Shown here one piece after another: positions 12,301 to 24,494 of a stretch of DNA of 64,000 nucleotides; positions within the stretch are counted from its first letter, which is position 1, and each line of letters begins with the position of its first letter. Below the pieces are notes generated by a model. It saw only the letters and a list, made by a program, of their open reading frames with translations. It was not told where the DNA came from and ran no database searches. A program made the translations under genes and the position numbers. Source of the DNA: Cymodocea nodosa. Lineage: Eukaryota; Streptophyta; Magnoliopsida; Alismatales; Cymodoceaceae. Where the stretch lies: contig CM072335.1 in NCBI GenBank assembly GCA_036874045.1, positions 7,956,001-8,020,000 of the forward strand. The letters run 5' to 3'.

Positions 12301-13715
12301 AATAAGAAAGGATGTGAAAATGTTGTAGTAGATCACTTGTCTAGAATAGTTTTACCACAATATGAGATAGTGATAGACGATGCTTTTCCTAATGAGCAAG
12401 TTATGGCCATCAGTGTTTTTCCTTGGTATGCTGATATTGTCAACTTTTTAGTGACAAATCAAATGCCTAGTAAGTGGTCGATTCAAGAGAAAAAGAGATT
12501 TTTAGCCAAGACTAGAGAATATTATTGGGATGATCCATATTTGTTCAAGTTTGGGCCTGATTGTGTGCTAAGGAGATGTATTCCTAACATTGAGGTCGGT
12601 AGTGTGCTTTCCTTTTGCCATGATCAAGTTGCAGGTGGTCATTTAGGTTCAGGGAAAACTACTACAAAGGTACTTCAGTGTGGTTTCTATTGGCCTACAT
12701 TATTCAGGGATGCACATTCATTTGTTAAGTAGTGTGGTGAATGCCAAAAAGCAGGTAGACTTACCAGAAAAAGTATGATGTCGCTTTCACCTATTATAGA
12801 AGTTGAGTTCTTTGATGTGTGGGGATAGATTTTATGGGACCATTTTCAAATTCTAGGGGTTATCTATATATCATTTTAGCCATAAATTATGTCTCCAAGT
12901 GGATTGAGGCTATTCCTACCTGCACCTGTGATTCAAAAGTAGTGATATCCTTTCTTAAGTCCAACATCTTTACTCAATTTGGTATTCCTAGGGTTATAGT
13001 GAGTGATAGAGGAACCCATTTTTGTAACAAGAGCTTTGAGGTTTTAATGAGAAAATATGGGGTTACACATAAAATGGCTACTCCTTATTACCCATAAACA
13101 AATGGACAAGTTGAGAATGCTAATAGACAAATCAAAAGTATCTTAGAAAAGACTGTTGGACCATCTAGGAAAGATTGGGTAGATAGATTAGATGAAGCTT
13201 TGTGGGCTTACAGAACTACCCATAAGTTTGTCCTAGGTATGTCTCCTTTCAAGATTGTATATGGTAAAGCTTGCCATTTGCCCATAGAATTAGAACATAG
13301 AGCTATGTAGGTAATAAAAAGATTTAATTTGGATTTAGAGGCAGCAAAGAAGAAGAGGAGACTAGAATTATCTAAATTGGAAGAAATCTATCATGAAGCA
13401 TATGAGAATTCTAGAATTGCAAAAGAAAAGGCCAAAATATTTCATGATAAGCATATCCTGAGGAGAGAATTTGTGATAGGCCAAAAGGTTCTATTATATA
13501 ATTCAAGATTGCACATTTTTCCTGGGAAGTTTAGATCCCGATGGACTGAACCTTATTTAGTTAAGAAAGTTTATCCCCATGGTGCAATAGATATAGAAAA
13601 TATGAAAAGGGGGGATATTTTTAAGGTTAATGGTCATCGGTTGAAATTATTCTTATCTGATAAGAAGACTCCTAGTGGTGACGATATTACTTTAGATGAG
13701 CCTTCTTATACTTGA
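9399..13715 (+). pseudogene. zinc knuckle-PR-RT-RNase H-integrase polyprotein of element B
   Basis: Starts with a 360-codon open segment. A CCHC zinc knuckle (CAKCGLNDHILEDC, residues 19-32) opens it, followed by an acidic linker, INIPLLDAIQQIPSYAKFLKEL, and an Athila-type protease with the DLGA active site (ALIDLGAGVNVM) and QLADRS. After a nonsense codon (10479) come RT blocks (RVCVDYRKLNA, FLDGYSGYNQI, MPFGLCNAP, and IFMDNLSVYGDSF, where the usual FMDD box reads FMDN), RNase H ([26 protein letters not shown]) and integrase (a HHCC finger around 12640-12760, [16 protein letters not shown], and GQVENANRQIK carrying the DDE Asp, Asp and Glu). About seven stops and at least two frameshifts (near 10.70 and 12.75-12.82 kb) kill it. 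The FMDD to FMDN change is a G-to-A transition. The capsid-type gag that should precede the knuckle is missing. Confidence 0.9.
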
Positions 13716-14625
13716 GCTAGGTTTAAATGTTTAAATATTTTAGCTCATTCTATATTAGTAGTTTTATTTTTCTTGTTTTTTTGTGTGTAGTGTGTTTGTA
13801 GTTTTATTTTATTTATTTATTTTTTTTCCACTTCTGGTTGATGTTCTTTTATTTGTTTTGCTGTATTTGTGTTTGTCTTTTTACATTTCCTTTTATAGAA
13901 TTGTTTGATGTGTTTGTTCATGTTTTCAGTTACGAATTCTTACTACAACGTAGGTATGCATTTCGTTCTCCTTATATATTTTTGTGATTAGAATGTCCAC
14001 TTTCATATTGGTTGCATGCATGTAGGAGTCTGCTGCGATACTATCCTACGTTTGTTGTGACTATTTGTGCTCATTTTGTGTTGCTTGTTGTTTTTGTTTT
14101 ATTTTTGCTTCACAGGTTTACCAATTTCATACTTACGAGTACATTGGGGACAATGTACAAGATAGGTATGGGGGGGTGGTTGTGAAGTGTATTTTGCATT
14201 TTTGTGATTGACAATTTTCCTATTAACAAGCTACTCAATCTCCATTGCTTGTTCATAGGAGTGTTATTAGTCGCATCTTTTGTCGATTTATTTTTGGTGT
14301 TTGGTGTCTTTTGTTGGCATACCTAAGGTCTTAATTAATGAAGTGCTTATTTAAGGTTTATTAGTTGAACTTTAGAGTTAACACTAATAGGATAATACCC
14401 TTGAACTTAAAGGTAAGAACTTAAGAGTAAATTCAATTTTCATTCATATGTTTATTATATATAGGTATTGCACAACCACGAGGCCTTAACTACGAAAGAA
14501 CATAATTAGCTTATTCCTTTTTGAAGTGAAGCTTAAGTAATAGTCTAAAGTGCTATCCAATGGGTTGTCTCTCGAGAAAGGTAGTAAAAAGGAAATAAGG
14601 TGATTGCCTATTCTTACACTAATCT
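13716..14625 (+). other. 3' untranslated part of element B with G-tract
   Basis: T-rich non-coding sequence. At 14147-14176 an ACATTG...CAATGT inverted pair precedes a seven-G run in a GTATGGGGGGG context, a conserved 3' landmark also seen in family A (51262-51298). The remainder to about 14625 matches nothing else in the window. Confidence 0.55.
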
Positions 14626-14629
14626 CCTT

Positions 14630-15812
14630 CTATGTCACAAGATCTTGCAACAAACATTGATTTGGAAGAAAAGTGACACTATAGTTTAAATCATCAACTA
14701 TCTTAACAACAAATAAGAGATTTACATTAAAATTCAAAATATACAATATGTCTTTAAATTCTTTATTATTATCTATTAAGATTTTTCTTATTCCTTTAAT
14801 AGGTATTTTTTGATGATTAGGTAGCTTTACATTTAATTTTTGTTGAATTTTAAAGAATTCAATTAATATTTTTGTGTCATTTGTCATGTAATTCATAGCA
14901 CCACTATCCACTATCCAAGTATTTAAATCTTCAAAATTAGAGCTTGAATTCAAAACCTTAGCTACCATGTTGCATACACTCACATCTATTCCTTCATCAT
15001 TTTTTAGTAGATTCATGAGTAGTCAATTGTTGAAAACTATTTGAAGCTTTTGAAGTGTCTTTAGCATTGCATTGATTAGCACTTTTTTCTTGTTTGTTGA
15101 AGATTTTCTTATAGGACTTATAACTTGGGGGAAAGCCAATTAAGAAATAATATTTTTCTATAGTATGTCCTGACTTCTTACAATTAGTGCAATACAACTT
15201 GTCCTTTTACCATTGATCATTATTATTTTTCTATCTTCCTACGTTTAAGGCAATAGACTCAACTATGGGACTACTACAAATCTCCTTTTGCTTTTCCTCT
15301 TCAAGAATAGTGTTGTAAACATGATCCATATCTAGAAGAGGTTTAGTTCCTAACAATTGACTCCTTATAACAATATAATGATCATTTAACCTTATAAGAA
15401 AATCTATTATTTCATTCTTTTGATCCTTTTCTATAGAGTCTTGATAATTTAGGCAATTATCTCCATTATGCATTTGTTGCAAGATATGGAATTATTGACT
15501 GATTACACAGATATGTTAACTTTCCAAAATATATAGTCACACTATTATTTCCTTGTTTGAAGTCATAAAATTCTTTCCTGATTTGATATATTCTATTTAG
15601 GCTTTTTTGTTGATATCTATTTTTTAGAGCAATCCAAATATCTCTTGTTGTACATTTGCCAGCTACAATTTTAGCTATTTTAGATTCATTTCAACTATTC
15701 AACCAAGACATAACTATGTAATTGCACCTAGTCCATTTTCCATATTCAAATGGAAACATATTAGGATCAAGTACTTTAAGACTTCCATCTATAAATCTTA
15801 ATTTACTTTTGG
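14630..15812 (-). pseudogene. copia gag and protease
   Basis: Read leftward from 15812. Capsid-type gag comes first (SAKSKLRFIDGSLK, WTRCNYIVMSWLNS, TTRDIWIALKNRY, FLIRLNDHYIVIRSQLL, VYNTILEEEKQKE). A nucleocapsid knuckle follows, with CTNCKKSGHTIEKYY, where the last Cys has become Tyr. The protease has an intact DSGA active site (NTWIVDSGAMNYMTND). These define Ty1/copia gag-PR. The frame is broken by several stops. The gag start continues at 16454-16478 on the far side of the Harbinger-derived insertion. Confidence 0.85.
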
Positions 15813-15819
15813 CACTTAA

Positions 15820-16450
15820 GGGCGTGTTAGTGCATGACGGAAAATTCTGACGGAAAGGAAAAGGAAAATTCTGACAGAAAGGAAATGGAAAATTTGTAAC
15901 GGAAATGAAAAGGAAAATTCTGAGAGGGGTTTAGTGCAGGACGGAAAATTCTGATGGAAATTCTGACAAAAGTTTATTACAACTAATATTCGAAAAATAC
16001 AAATACATCTTAATTGAAATATTACAATACGAAATAATATCATCTAGTTCTTCCATCCCACATTGCCATCATCATATCTTCTCGCATCTTATCTGCCATT
16101 TCTTTTCTTTGTTCTTGAGTCATTCGAACTTGGGCATTGCTTTCTATATGTATCTCTCCCATTGGTTGTATGTCATCAATAATATTTAACTCTTCCAACT
16201 CATCTAGTAGGTCCTCAAGTAAATCTTCCTTATCAGTCTTACGAATTCCGTCAGGCATGAGAGAGGGAGAAAAATTTTCTGAATGGGGGCGATCGGAAAT
16301 TTTCTGACGGTAAAGGAAATTTTTGGATTTTATACAACGGTAAAATCTGACTTTCCTTTCCGTCAAGTGTAATGCACACTAACAGCATTCTGACGGAATT
16401 CAATAATTTTCCTTTCCGTCAGCTGAATTCCGTTAGGCACTAACCCCCCC
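15820..16450 (-). mobile_element. non-autonomous PIF/Harbinger element, 631 bp
   Basis: Flanked by the 3-bp target duplication TAA (15817-15819 and 16451-16453) characteristic of PIF/Harbinger. The terminal inverted repeats (GGGCGTGTTAGTGCATGACG left; the complement of the right end starts GGGGGGGTTAGTGCCTAACG) continue into repeated GACGGAAA-type subterminal motifs. Copia gag coding is continuous across it when one TAA is removed. Its inside keeps about 70 codons of a Harbinger transposase C-terminus (see next entry), so it looks like an internal-deletion derivative. Confidence 0.9.
16040..16250 (-). pseudogene. Harbinger transposase C-terminal fragment inside the 631-bp element
   Basis: The minus frame encodes TDKEDLLEDLLDELEELN and, at its end, MADKMREDMMMAMWDGRTR. 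It is closely similar to the C-terminus of the large Harbinger transposase at 60918-61118 (ADKEDLLEDLQDELEELN, MIMAMWDGRTI). It carries no catalytic residues. Confidence 0.8.
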
Positions 16451-16478
16451 TAAGGCTCTCAAAGCAACTAGATGAGCT

Positions 16479-18079
16479 TGTTTGTACACTCAGAATTTGA
16501 ATTCTATTGAATTTGAACTCTATTGAATTTGAATTTTAATGGAATTTGAATTCTGTGGAATTTGATAGAAAAAATTCGAAATTCAGATATTTATCTATAT
16601 TCAAGAATTTGATGGAAATTGAAATTCAAGTATTTGTGCATATAATAGAATTGATTTTTAATGACGTTAAGTAATGAATTGAAGTAAATAGTGAAAATGT
16701 AATTAATTAAGGAATTAATTACTTACATTAATAAATTAACATATTATTAAATTAAATATTTATATATCATTTATCAACTAATTAAGCATATCATTATTCC
16801 ATTTAGATCATCAATGCATTCCACTTAAATAAAAAGTTACAAAAAAAATAGAAGATCTTAGTTGTACTACATGTTTGAAATAATAAAAAGTAAATTACAT
16901 TATCAAAGTCTATATTCTATTTCAAACAATAAAAGGTAAATTACAATAAATATGCTCATTGTGGTACTTGCAATGCTTTGATTCACAACCATCCTACATT
17001 ACATTCATGATATTTTTACGAAATTTATCTATAATTTATTTCCTTTGTTCTTAAGTGTTGTTCTCAATAGTATTAACTATTTTATATTGTCCTTCTACAT
17101 TTGTAAAGTCTTGAACTTATACATCGCATTTATCTTCTTGTAGTTCATCTTTAAGATATTGACATAAGTTTGTTTTATCTGCTTTGTGAATGAAATTGTG
17201 AACTAAAAAATATGCTAGCACTATTTTTGCTTGAGTTATGAAAGGGAATGATTATATCCTTGTAATATTGCAAAACGATATTTGATGTACATTCAATTAC
17301 CATCCTTAATTACAAATGTTTATAGTTGACATTTTCCACTACATTAGTTGATTGTCGATTTCCTTTATATTCTAACAAGTGATATCAAACATTTCGAAAT
17401 AAACATATAAACTCAGGCCTATTTGAAAATCCAACATCAATTAAGTAAAACTTATCTACATATATTTGAACATCCTTTAAAATAAGTTCACTTTCGATTG
17501 ACAAGTGAAATAAAGGTAGATCACAAGTACTATATCTTGTGGTACTTGCAAACCATTGCATTGAGTTGTTACATCTTTAAAGAGTTGAGCATCAACAGCC
17601 AAGCCTTCCCACCCACTAAGAGCATAAGTAAATTCCACAACAATATTGCATACAACTAATATGTTTTGTGACAATTAACATTTCTTGTTCTTAAATCAAG
17701 CATTCTCCTTTCCATAAATTGTAGTTTTAAAGTGTGTACCATTAATAGTACCTATACAATCTTACTCATACTAAAAAGGACTCCAATTAATATAAAAATG
17801 ACTAACATAAAATAAGAATATGTAAAGTAAAGATTTAGGTCATACCTTGAAGTATAGATAAACATTATCGTCATTCTAAATTTGACTATGTATAGTAACT
17901 TCATGTTTAGCTAAAAGTATATCACCTATTTTTAATATAACATTTACCATTTCATTGAAACATGTACTAGCGGTCTATGCTAAATGATGAAAATGCTATC
18001 TAGTTAATTTATACTTATGATTTTGTTCAATTGTCACTAAAAAAATAGCAAGTTTCTCCTCTATAGTCATACTTCTACT
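16479..18079 (-). mobile_element. second, degenerate PIF/Harbinger element with transposase relic
   Basis: From 16479 copia similarity stops. A repeated GAATTTGAATTC-type terminal region (16490-16620) starts and is followed by AT-rich DNA. From about 17040 to 18079 the minus strand resembles the Harbinger transposase at 61.1-62.1 kb: the KFYLVDVGF-like block near 17410-17460, the ALSGWEGLAVDAQLFKD block at 17477-17674 (family form AGWEGSAxDxRV, with the second catalytic Asp), and the TIEEKLAIFLVT-like helix-turn-helix block near 18060. Many stops and frameshifts. It is cut at 18080 by an LTR fragment. Confidence 0.7.
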
Positions 18080-18976
18080 TGTTAGGATCAAATGGCTTAT
18101 TAGAGGGGAGTGAATGGTAATTTTTTGTGTTCTTAATGAATTTATTTTATCTTATACCAATATGATTTTTAACTATTTGAAACTTAACTAAGTACCTCAA
18201 TAAATCAATAAACTTATGCACGATAAAGTAGAAGAAATAAAACATAGAGAATTTTTAGGTGGTTTACCCCTAATGACTAGTTTACTCCTAAGGATCACTT
18301 AAGCTTCACTAAGTATTTTAGCACTTACACTTACTTTAAGGTCAAAGCAAGAATCAACTATTTACTTAAGATTTCTTGTTATAGCTCTAACCAATTAACT
18401 CGTAAAAGTTTTTAGGTTGAAACTTCAACAAACCAACAACCTTGCTTCAATTAGAGGTTTTGGCGTAGAGAGCTTTTTCACTTATATCAACTTGAGAGAT
18501 TTCTGCACTTTAACTGGTTGTAACTGTAAGGATTCTGGTTTATACTCTATAGCTCTCACTATATGTAATTGTATATATGATCTCTCTACTTTTCTTCAAT
18601 CCTTCCGACGATCTAAGAAGCCTTTTTATCTTTGTCACGTGAACATTTAACTTCATCACGTGAGATCTCTTTAAATTCTTACTACTTGTTTTGAAACATT
18701 CCAAAACTAAACTTTTAGATAGTTTCATTTGAAACCTTTTGAAAATTTCTTTCAAAGTGTTTGACTTCTTTGAATCATTATTTATGTTTTTCACGTGAGT
18801 CTTTAAGTTAGACATGTGAGATATTTTTAAGTGTAGACTGTTTATCTTGAAACCTTCTAAAATTAACTGACTTTAAGACTGTTTCATTTGAAACCTTTCG
18901 AAAAATATTCTGAAACTATCCAAAGGCTCGACACTTCTTCCTTTCATTCTTGTCACATGATTTTTTTTTAAGTTCT
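18080..18976 (-). repeat. LTR fragment of family D (antisense), truncated
   Basis: Begins TGTTAGGATC. Its first ~250 bp match the reverse complement of the right end of the solo LTR at 26158-27610 (GAGGGGxGTGAATG, then the CACTAAGTATTTxAxCACTTAC region). It is shorter than that LTR and ends where a family-A LTR begins at 18977, so it was truncated or interrupted. Confidence 0.65.
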
Positions 18977-19908
18977 TGTTTAGATTGAAAATGTACATAA
19001 TATTAATGGTTAATGAATGGTTAATTATATAATATTTAACTTATCATATAAGAATTAAGTCATTATGTCATAATTATACGATTGCATGCCTTAATTATAG
19101 AATATGCATAATTTCAAAAAATTAATGTTAATTAAATATCATTTCTAAAAGATTTAAAACCTGATTTATGTATGCTTTTATAATATTAAACATGATATGT
19201 TTTATTTACATATATTTATATCATGTACAGGTGCACAGTAACAACTCGTTGAGTTACAGGTTTAAAGGTGTAAAATTATCACATGTCAATTCGTAATGTT
19301 ATGCAGCTAAGTTTATGTACCCTCATAATGTTATTAAGGTAAGTTTACGGAACCTCGTAAAGTTAGTAATTATTTCATACATCAACTTTTGAATGATTAA
19401 TAATTACTTCTTTTACATATTAAATGTTAAATGTTATAAAAATATTTATTTTATTAAACTACAGAACTGATTGAGTTCATTGAGTTAATAACTCAATAAG
19501 GTCAGTCTGTTAAGTTATAGTTAAGTCAACGAAGTAAGTTTGTTGAGTTACACTAACTCTATGAAACAGTTATTTTCTAATATTCAACTATGAGTAATTG
19601 TAGAAACAAGAAATTTGAAGAACACGATTGCATGTATCATGTAGGATTTTAATTGTGAAATGAAGAAGAAATCACCATTGTTGAATTAAAGGAAGAAGAT
19701 CCAACCAATCATTTAGGCAGAAACAATTACTATTGAAAGAAATATAAAAAGAAAAGAGAAAGAATGAAGAATAGTGTGAAGAATCGCGCTAACTGTAGCG
19801 AAAGTCAATAGTTCCCTAAAGCTCCACCAAACACCACACCACACCACCACCAAAGTAATCACCAACCATTAGAGGTTTGTGAGGATACTTTTCGGATGTC
19901 AAGTCACT
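18977..19908 (+). repeat. 5' half of a family-A LTR, sense orientation
   Basis: Starts TGTTTAGATTG and follows the family-A LTR through the TATA-like ATATAAAAAG (~19755) to the ...AGGTTTGTGAGGATACTTTTCGG stretch typical of the LTR middle. There it abruptly meets a family-A LTR in opposite orientation. Confidence 0.75.
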
Positions 19909-21744
19909 TGTTTGAGTGAATTTCGTTTACTTCAATTATATGTTCATAATTTCTTTTAGAAGTAAACAAACAATTTTCACAAATTAGATATTAAATCTAA
20001 TTTGTTTTTTAACTACAAGTGCACAATGTCTATTGCATAAATGTGCAAGTAGAAGTTGATCTCATAGAGACTAAGTAAAAATTTTGTACTATTTTGATTT
20101 TTACAACTATAGGTTTATGTATGTTGAATTACGCACATAGTTGACTTACTACTAATTCAACAAACTTAATTCGTTAAGTTATAGTTAAGTCAACGGACTA
20201 TATTCGTGGACTTAAGTTAACTCTATAAGCTTTACTAGTAACTTCCAATTAAATATGCTATTCACAAAAGAATTTGGTTATCCATTGAGCGGTTTCACAG
20301 AATGTAAACAACATCTATTAAGTTTTTAATGTTAGTTCATATAGTATTTATCATTAATAAACACTAACATTCAAATATTTCAAACAGTAACTATATTAAT
20401 CAAGATTTTAGAATTACCCACAAACGAGTTTCAGTAATCAGTAAAACTATTTTCTATTTTCTAGAATGAAATAAACATAAATCATTCAACAATAATGATA
20501 ATACTAAACAAACGATACAACACTAATTTGATAAATATAAAAACATATAATGAGTTTTTGGTTTGTTTTTATTATGATATGTTTTTGAAGATGAGCGAAA
20601 GGTGAAATGTAAAATTCTCTATTAATAGTAAAAACTTATGTCACTACATGCAATGCAATTATATCACTGAAAACTTAATCACTTACCATCACACGTCCCT
20701 CTCCTTATAGAACTGCAAATTGAGACATGTAAGTTGATCTCTTCTTCAATATATTGACATCAACCCGAAACCAAGGCTAGAAGCTTTGTTATCTCTTGAG
20801 AGATGATTCAATGCTTGGTGAAAATGGCTTCCCTTCCTATGACATAATTACTCCTTACAATGGTTGTCAATCACTATGTTTGGTTTGGAATCGACCTGAC
20901 ATTTGGAAAGTATCCTTACAAACCTCCAATAGTTGGTGATGGTTTTTAGTGATGTTGTAGAGCTTTAGGGAACTAACGACACTTCCTTAGTTAGCGTGGT
21001 TCTTCACCCTCTTCTCCGTTCTTTCCCTTTTCCTTTTATATTTCTTTTAGTAGTAACTGCTTCCGCCTAAATGATCGGTTGGATCTCCTTCATTTGTATC
21101 AATGATGGTGATTTCTTCTTCATTCTATGACTTAAATCCTGCATGATACGTGTAACCGTGGTTTCCTTCGAATTTCTTATTTCTACAACTACTCACATTT
21201 GAATATTAGAAAATAACTGATCTGTGGAGTTAATGTAACTAAATAGACTTATCTCGTTGATTTAAGTTTAACTCAACAAACTCGTTCAACTCTATAATTT
21301 AATAAAACAAATATTTTTATAACATTTAACATTTAATATGTAAAAGAAGTAATTCTTAATCATTTAACAATTGACATATGAAATAATTCTTATGTTTACG
21401 AGAGTCCGTAAACCTACCTGTAACCTTATGAATTGGCATGTGATAATTTTTCACTTTTAAACTTGTACTCAACGAGTTATTACTGTGCACCTGTACATGA
21501 TATAAATATGTACAAATAAAACATATCATGTTTAATTCTATAAAACCACATATAAACTAGGTTTTTAATCTTTCAGAAATGATATTTAATTAACGTTAAT
21601 TCTTTGAAATTATGCACATTCTTTAATTAAGGTATGTAATCATGCAATTATAATATAATAGCTTAATTCTAATATAATAAGCTAAATATTATGTAATTAA
21701 CTATTCATTAACCATTAATATTATGCCCTTTTTCATTCTAAACA
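19909..21744 (-). repeat. family-A 3' LTR of a minus-strand element
   Basis: Its right end is CTAAACA (complement TGTTTAG), preceded on the minus strand by the family-A polypurine-like stretch (complement of 21745-21757) and the GCTAAGGGACTAGCAAAAGTTAGG motif seen upstream of the 3' LTRs at 52572 and 55143. It is roughly 85% similar by eye to the sense fragment at 18977-19908. The left limit is blurred because the expected LTR terminus is not visible there. Confidence 0.75.
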
Positions 21745-22439
21745 CTTATTCCATACCTAACTTTTGCTAGTCCCTTAGCAAAGTAATATGATATAGTTAA
21801 TTGGTTTTTCTAAAATGCTAGAACTATATTTTTTTTCTCATAAATTTGTATCTTCTTTTTCTTTGAAATTATATATTCATCTTGTATCCTCAAAATACTA
21901 AAATTATATTAATATCAAGATAGTCTTTGTAAATCAGTAATCTAATTACATTGTTCTTCCTCTCCAACTTGCAAATATATTTCAAAAATACTTAAATTAC
22001 ATACAAAATATACTTGCATAAAATAGGTGGTATTTATACTATCAATTTTTTTAATATCTATTATCCTGAATTTTCTAATATGATTTCTAGAATAAATTTC
22101 AACTGCATATGAATCAAAACACAACTTAACTTAATATGATAAAATAGGAAGAATAATGAATTGTATCTCAAATAAATAACTTCAAAAGTCTACTCTAGAT
22201 TCAATCATTAGTAGTCATAAAGAATAGAAATCATATTTGATTCAAAAGATATCTGTAATTTTAGTAAAATACTTTTATCTTTTCAACACAATATATGCAT
22301 ATTTTTACTTTAAAAGTTAATTTGAAAATTTTGAATCATACAAGAGCTTTCTAGTATACCCATGTATCAAGCTTTTAGTCAACAATCTCATATCTAATCA
22401 GGATCTTAGGTTGCCAAATTTAAAGAGTCATTTCTCAAG
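21745..22439 (-). mobile_element. 3' non-coding internal part of a minus-strand family-A element
   Basis: The complement matches 51,890-52,571 of the young element, including GGCAACCTAAGATC and GCTAAGGGACTAGC. The same sequence resumes at 24495 beyond an intervening LTR, so the two parts were once joined. Confidence 0.75.
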
Positions 22440-24494
22440 TATTTGGTTTGTTTTGTTTACTTATATATGTATATTTACTTAAAAACTTTGTTTAGGTGAT
22501 TTTCATTTGCTTTAATTATATATCGATAGTTTCTTTTAGAAATAAACAAAGAATTTTCACAAATTAGATATTAAATCTAATTTGTTTTTAACTACAAGTG
22601 CATAGTATTTATCATATTTGTGTGCAAATATAGGTTGATCACACAGAAATTGAGTAAAAATTGCGTACTATTTTGATTTTTATAACCAGATTTTCATGTG
22701 TGTTAAATTACACACTCCATTGACTTACTATTAACTCAACAGACTATTCTTGTAGACTTAACTCCACGAGCCTAACTAGTAATTTCCAATTAAATTTTTA
22801 CTATTCATAGAGGAATTCGATCATCCATTGGGCGGTTCCACAAAATGTAAATAACATCAATTAAACTTTTAATGTTAGTTAATATGAGATTTATCATTAA
22901 TCAACACTAACATTCAGATATTTCAAATAGTAACCATTAAGATATTGGATGTTTTGTACAAATCAATTTTAGTAATCACTAAAAATATTTCTTATGTTTT
23001 GAATCAAATGAATATGAAACATTCACAATACTGACAATAATAACATTAATCACAATACAAAACAAACACTACTACACATAAATGCTAACTATAAATATAG
23101 ATAATTAGTTTTGTTTTTGGGATTTTTGTTTTGATATGTTCCTGAAGATGAATGAAAGGTGAAATGTAGAAATTTTCTATTGATAGTAAAAACTTTTGTC
23201 ATTACATACGATGCAATTACACCACTGAAAACTTAATCACTTATAGTCAAGCCTCCTTTCCTTATAGAATTGCAAACTAAGACTTGTAAGTTGATCTCCT
23301 CTTCAGTATGTTGGTATCAACTCGAAACCAAGGTTAAAAGGTTTGCGATCTCTTGAGAGATGAGTCGGTGCTTGGTGAAAATGGCTTTCCTTCTTACGAT
23401 GCGATCACTCCTCACAATGGTTGTCAATCACTGTGTTTGACTCGAAATCAACCTAACATTTGAAAAGTATTCTCATAGACCTCCGATGGTTGGTGATTGG
23501 TGGTGTTGTGGAGCTTCAGGGAACTACCAACGCTTCATATAGTTAGCATGATTCTTCACTCCCTTCCTTCGTTCTTCTCCTCTTCTTTTTATATTTCTTT
23601 CAGTAGTAACTACCTCTACCTAAATGATCGATTAGATTTTCTTCATTTATATCAAGGATAATGATTTCTTTTTCATTCTGCAATTTAAATCCTACATGAT
23701 ATGTGTAATCATGGTTTTACTTTAAATTTCTTATTTCTGCAACTGCTTCACAATAAATATTAGAAAATAGCTAATTTGTGGAGTTAGTGTAACTCAACGA
23801 ACTTACTCCATTAACTTAACTATTAACTCAATGGACTTCCCTTATTGAGTAAAGCTTAACTCAACAAATTTGATATAAAATAATAATATAAAGCATGTGC
23901 AACTCACATGACATAAAGAAATACTTATACTTTAAAACAACTTTCCAATGAAAAATGATTTTTTGGATACTTACAAACTATAAGTATCCAAAACTTATAT
24001 GCATTTCGGATAGTCAGCATCCAACCTTCCGAAGGATAACTTAAGTCATGTTTTAAGGTCACGACACGTGTCCTATTAAAAACAAATATCACATTTAAAT
24101 TCAACACGTCCATACTCCTAACTTAATAATTTTTGATAGCTTTAAACATGTAACTCAACGAACTTACCTTGTTGAGTTAACTATAACTCAACGAGGTAAG
24201 TTCGTTGAGTTAATTGTAATTCAACGAGTTGTTATCGTACACTTATACATGATAAATATATGCAAATAAAACATACCATACTTAACACTATAAAACCACA
24301 CTTAAATTAAGTTTTCAATCTTCCAAAAATGATATTTAATTAATTTTAATTCCTTGAAATTATGCACATTTTGTAATTAAGGCATATAATTGTACAATTG
24401 TAACGTAATGACTTAATTCTCATATAATAAGCTAAATATTATGCAATTAACCATTACTTAACTATTAATATTATGCACTTTTTCATTCTAAACA
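22440..24494 (-). repeat. solo family-A LTR inserted in a family-A element
   Basis: A ~2.05-kb antisense LTR with right end CTAAACA. Internal-region similarity of the host element is continuous across it. Flanks are TCAAG (22435-22439) and TCAGG (24495-24499), a possible 5-bp target duplication with one mismatch. The outer left end reads TA where CA-complement TG is expected, consistent with one transition. Confidence 0.6.

Larger units (their letters stand above)
6774..14625 (+). mobile_element. Ty3/gypsy retrotransposon B, Athila-like, degenerate
   Basis: Inserted in the copia element, opposite strand. Seen in order: a ~1.77-kb 5' LTR ending CGAACA, a decayed tRNA-Asp-type primer site (8553-8570), a non-coding leader, a zinc knuckle-protease-RT-RNase H-integrase frame (9399-13715), and a G-tract (14170-14176) of the kind found 3' of pol in Athila-like elements. 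I could not find a matching 3' LTR: 14177-14625 does not resemble the 5' LTR, and copia gag/protease resumes at about 14630. The 3' end is therefore truncated or unrecognised. No capsid-type gag and no env-like ORF are present. Confidence 0.8.
4000..16478 (-). mobile_element. decayed Ty1/copia retrotransposon, split by later insertions
   Basis: Read on the minus strand from right to left: gag (16478-15010), protease (15016-14630), integrase (about 6768-5385), reverse transcriptase (5380-4970) and RNase H (4904-4322). gag-protease-integrase-RT-RNase H is the copia order. A short purine-rich tract around 4264-4277 follows the RNase H stop and probably precedes the 3' LTR, whose left limit (~4000) is a guess. 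The copia frame is interrupted by gypsy element B (~6.77-14.62 kb) and by a Harbinger-derived element (15820-16450). The 5' end upstream of gag is missing: at 16479 the sequence changes to a second Harbinger remnant. Every domain carries stops or frameshifts. Confidence 0.8.

Noticed and set aside
6747-14616. CTATT on both sides of element B as a target duplication
   Set aside because: It would give B termini without TG/CA, and copia coding similarity extends past the left copy, so the match is likely chance.
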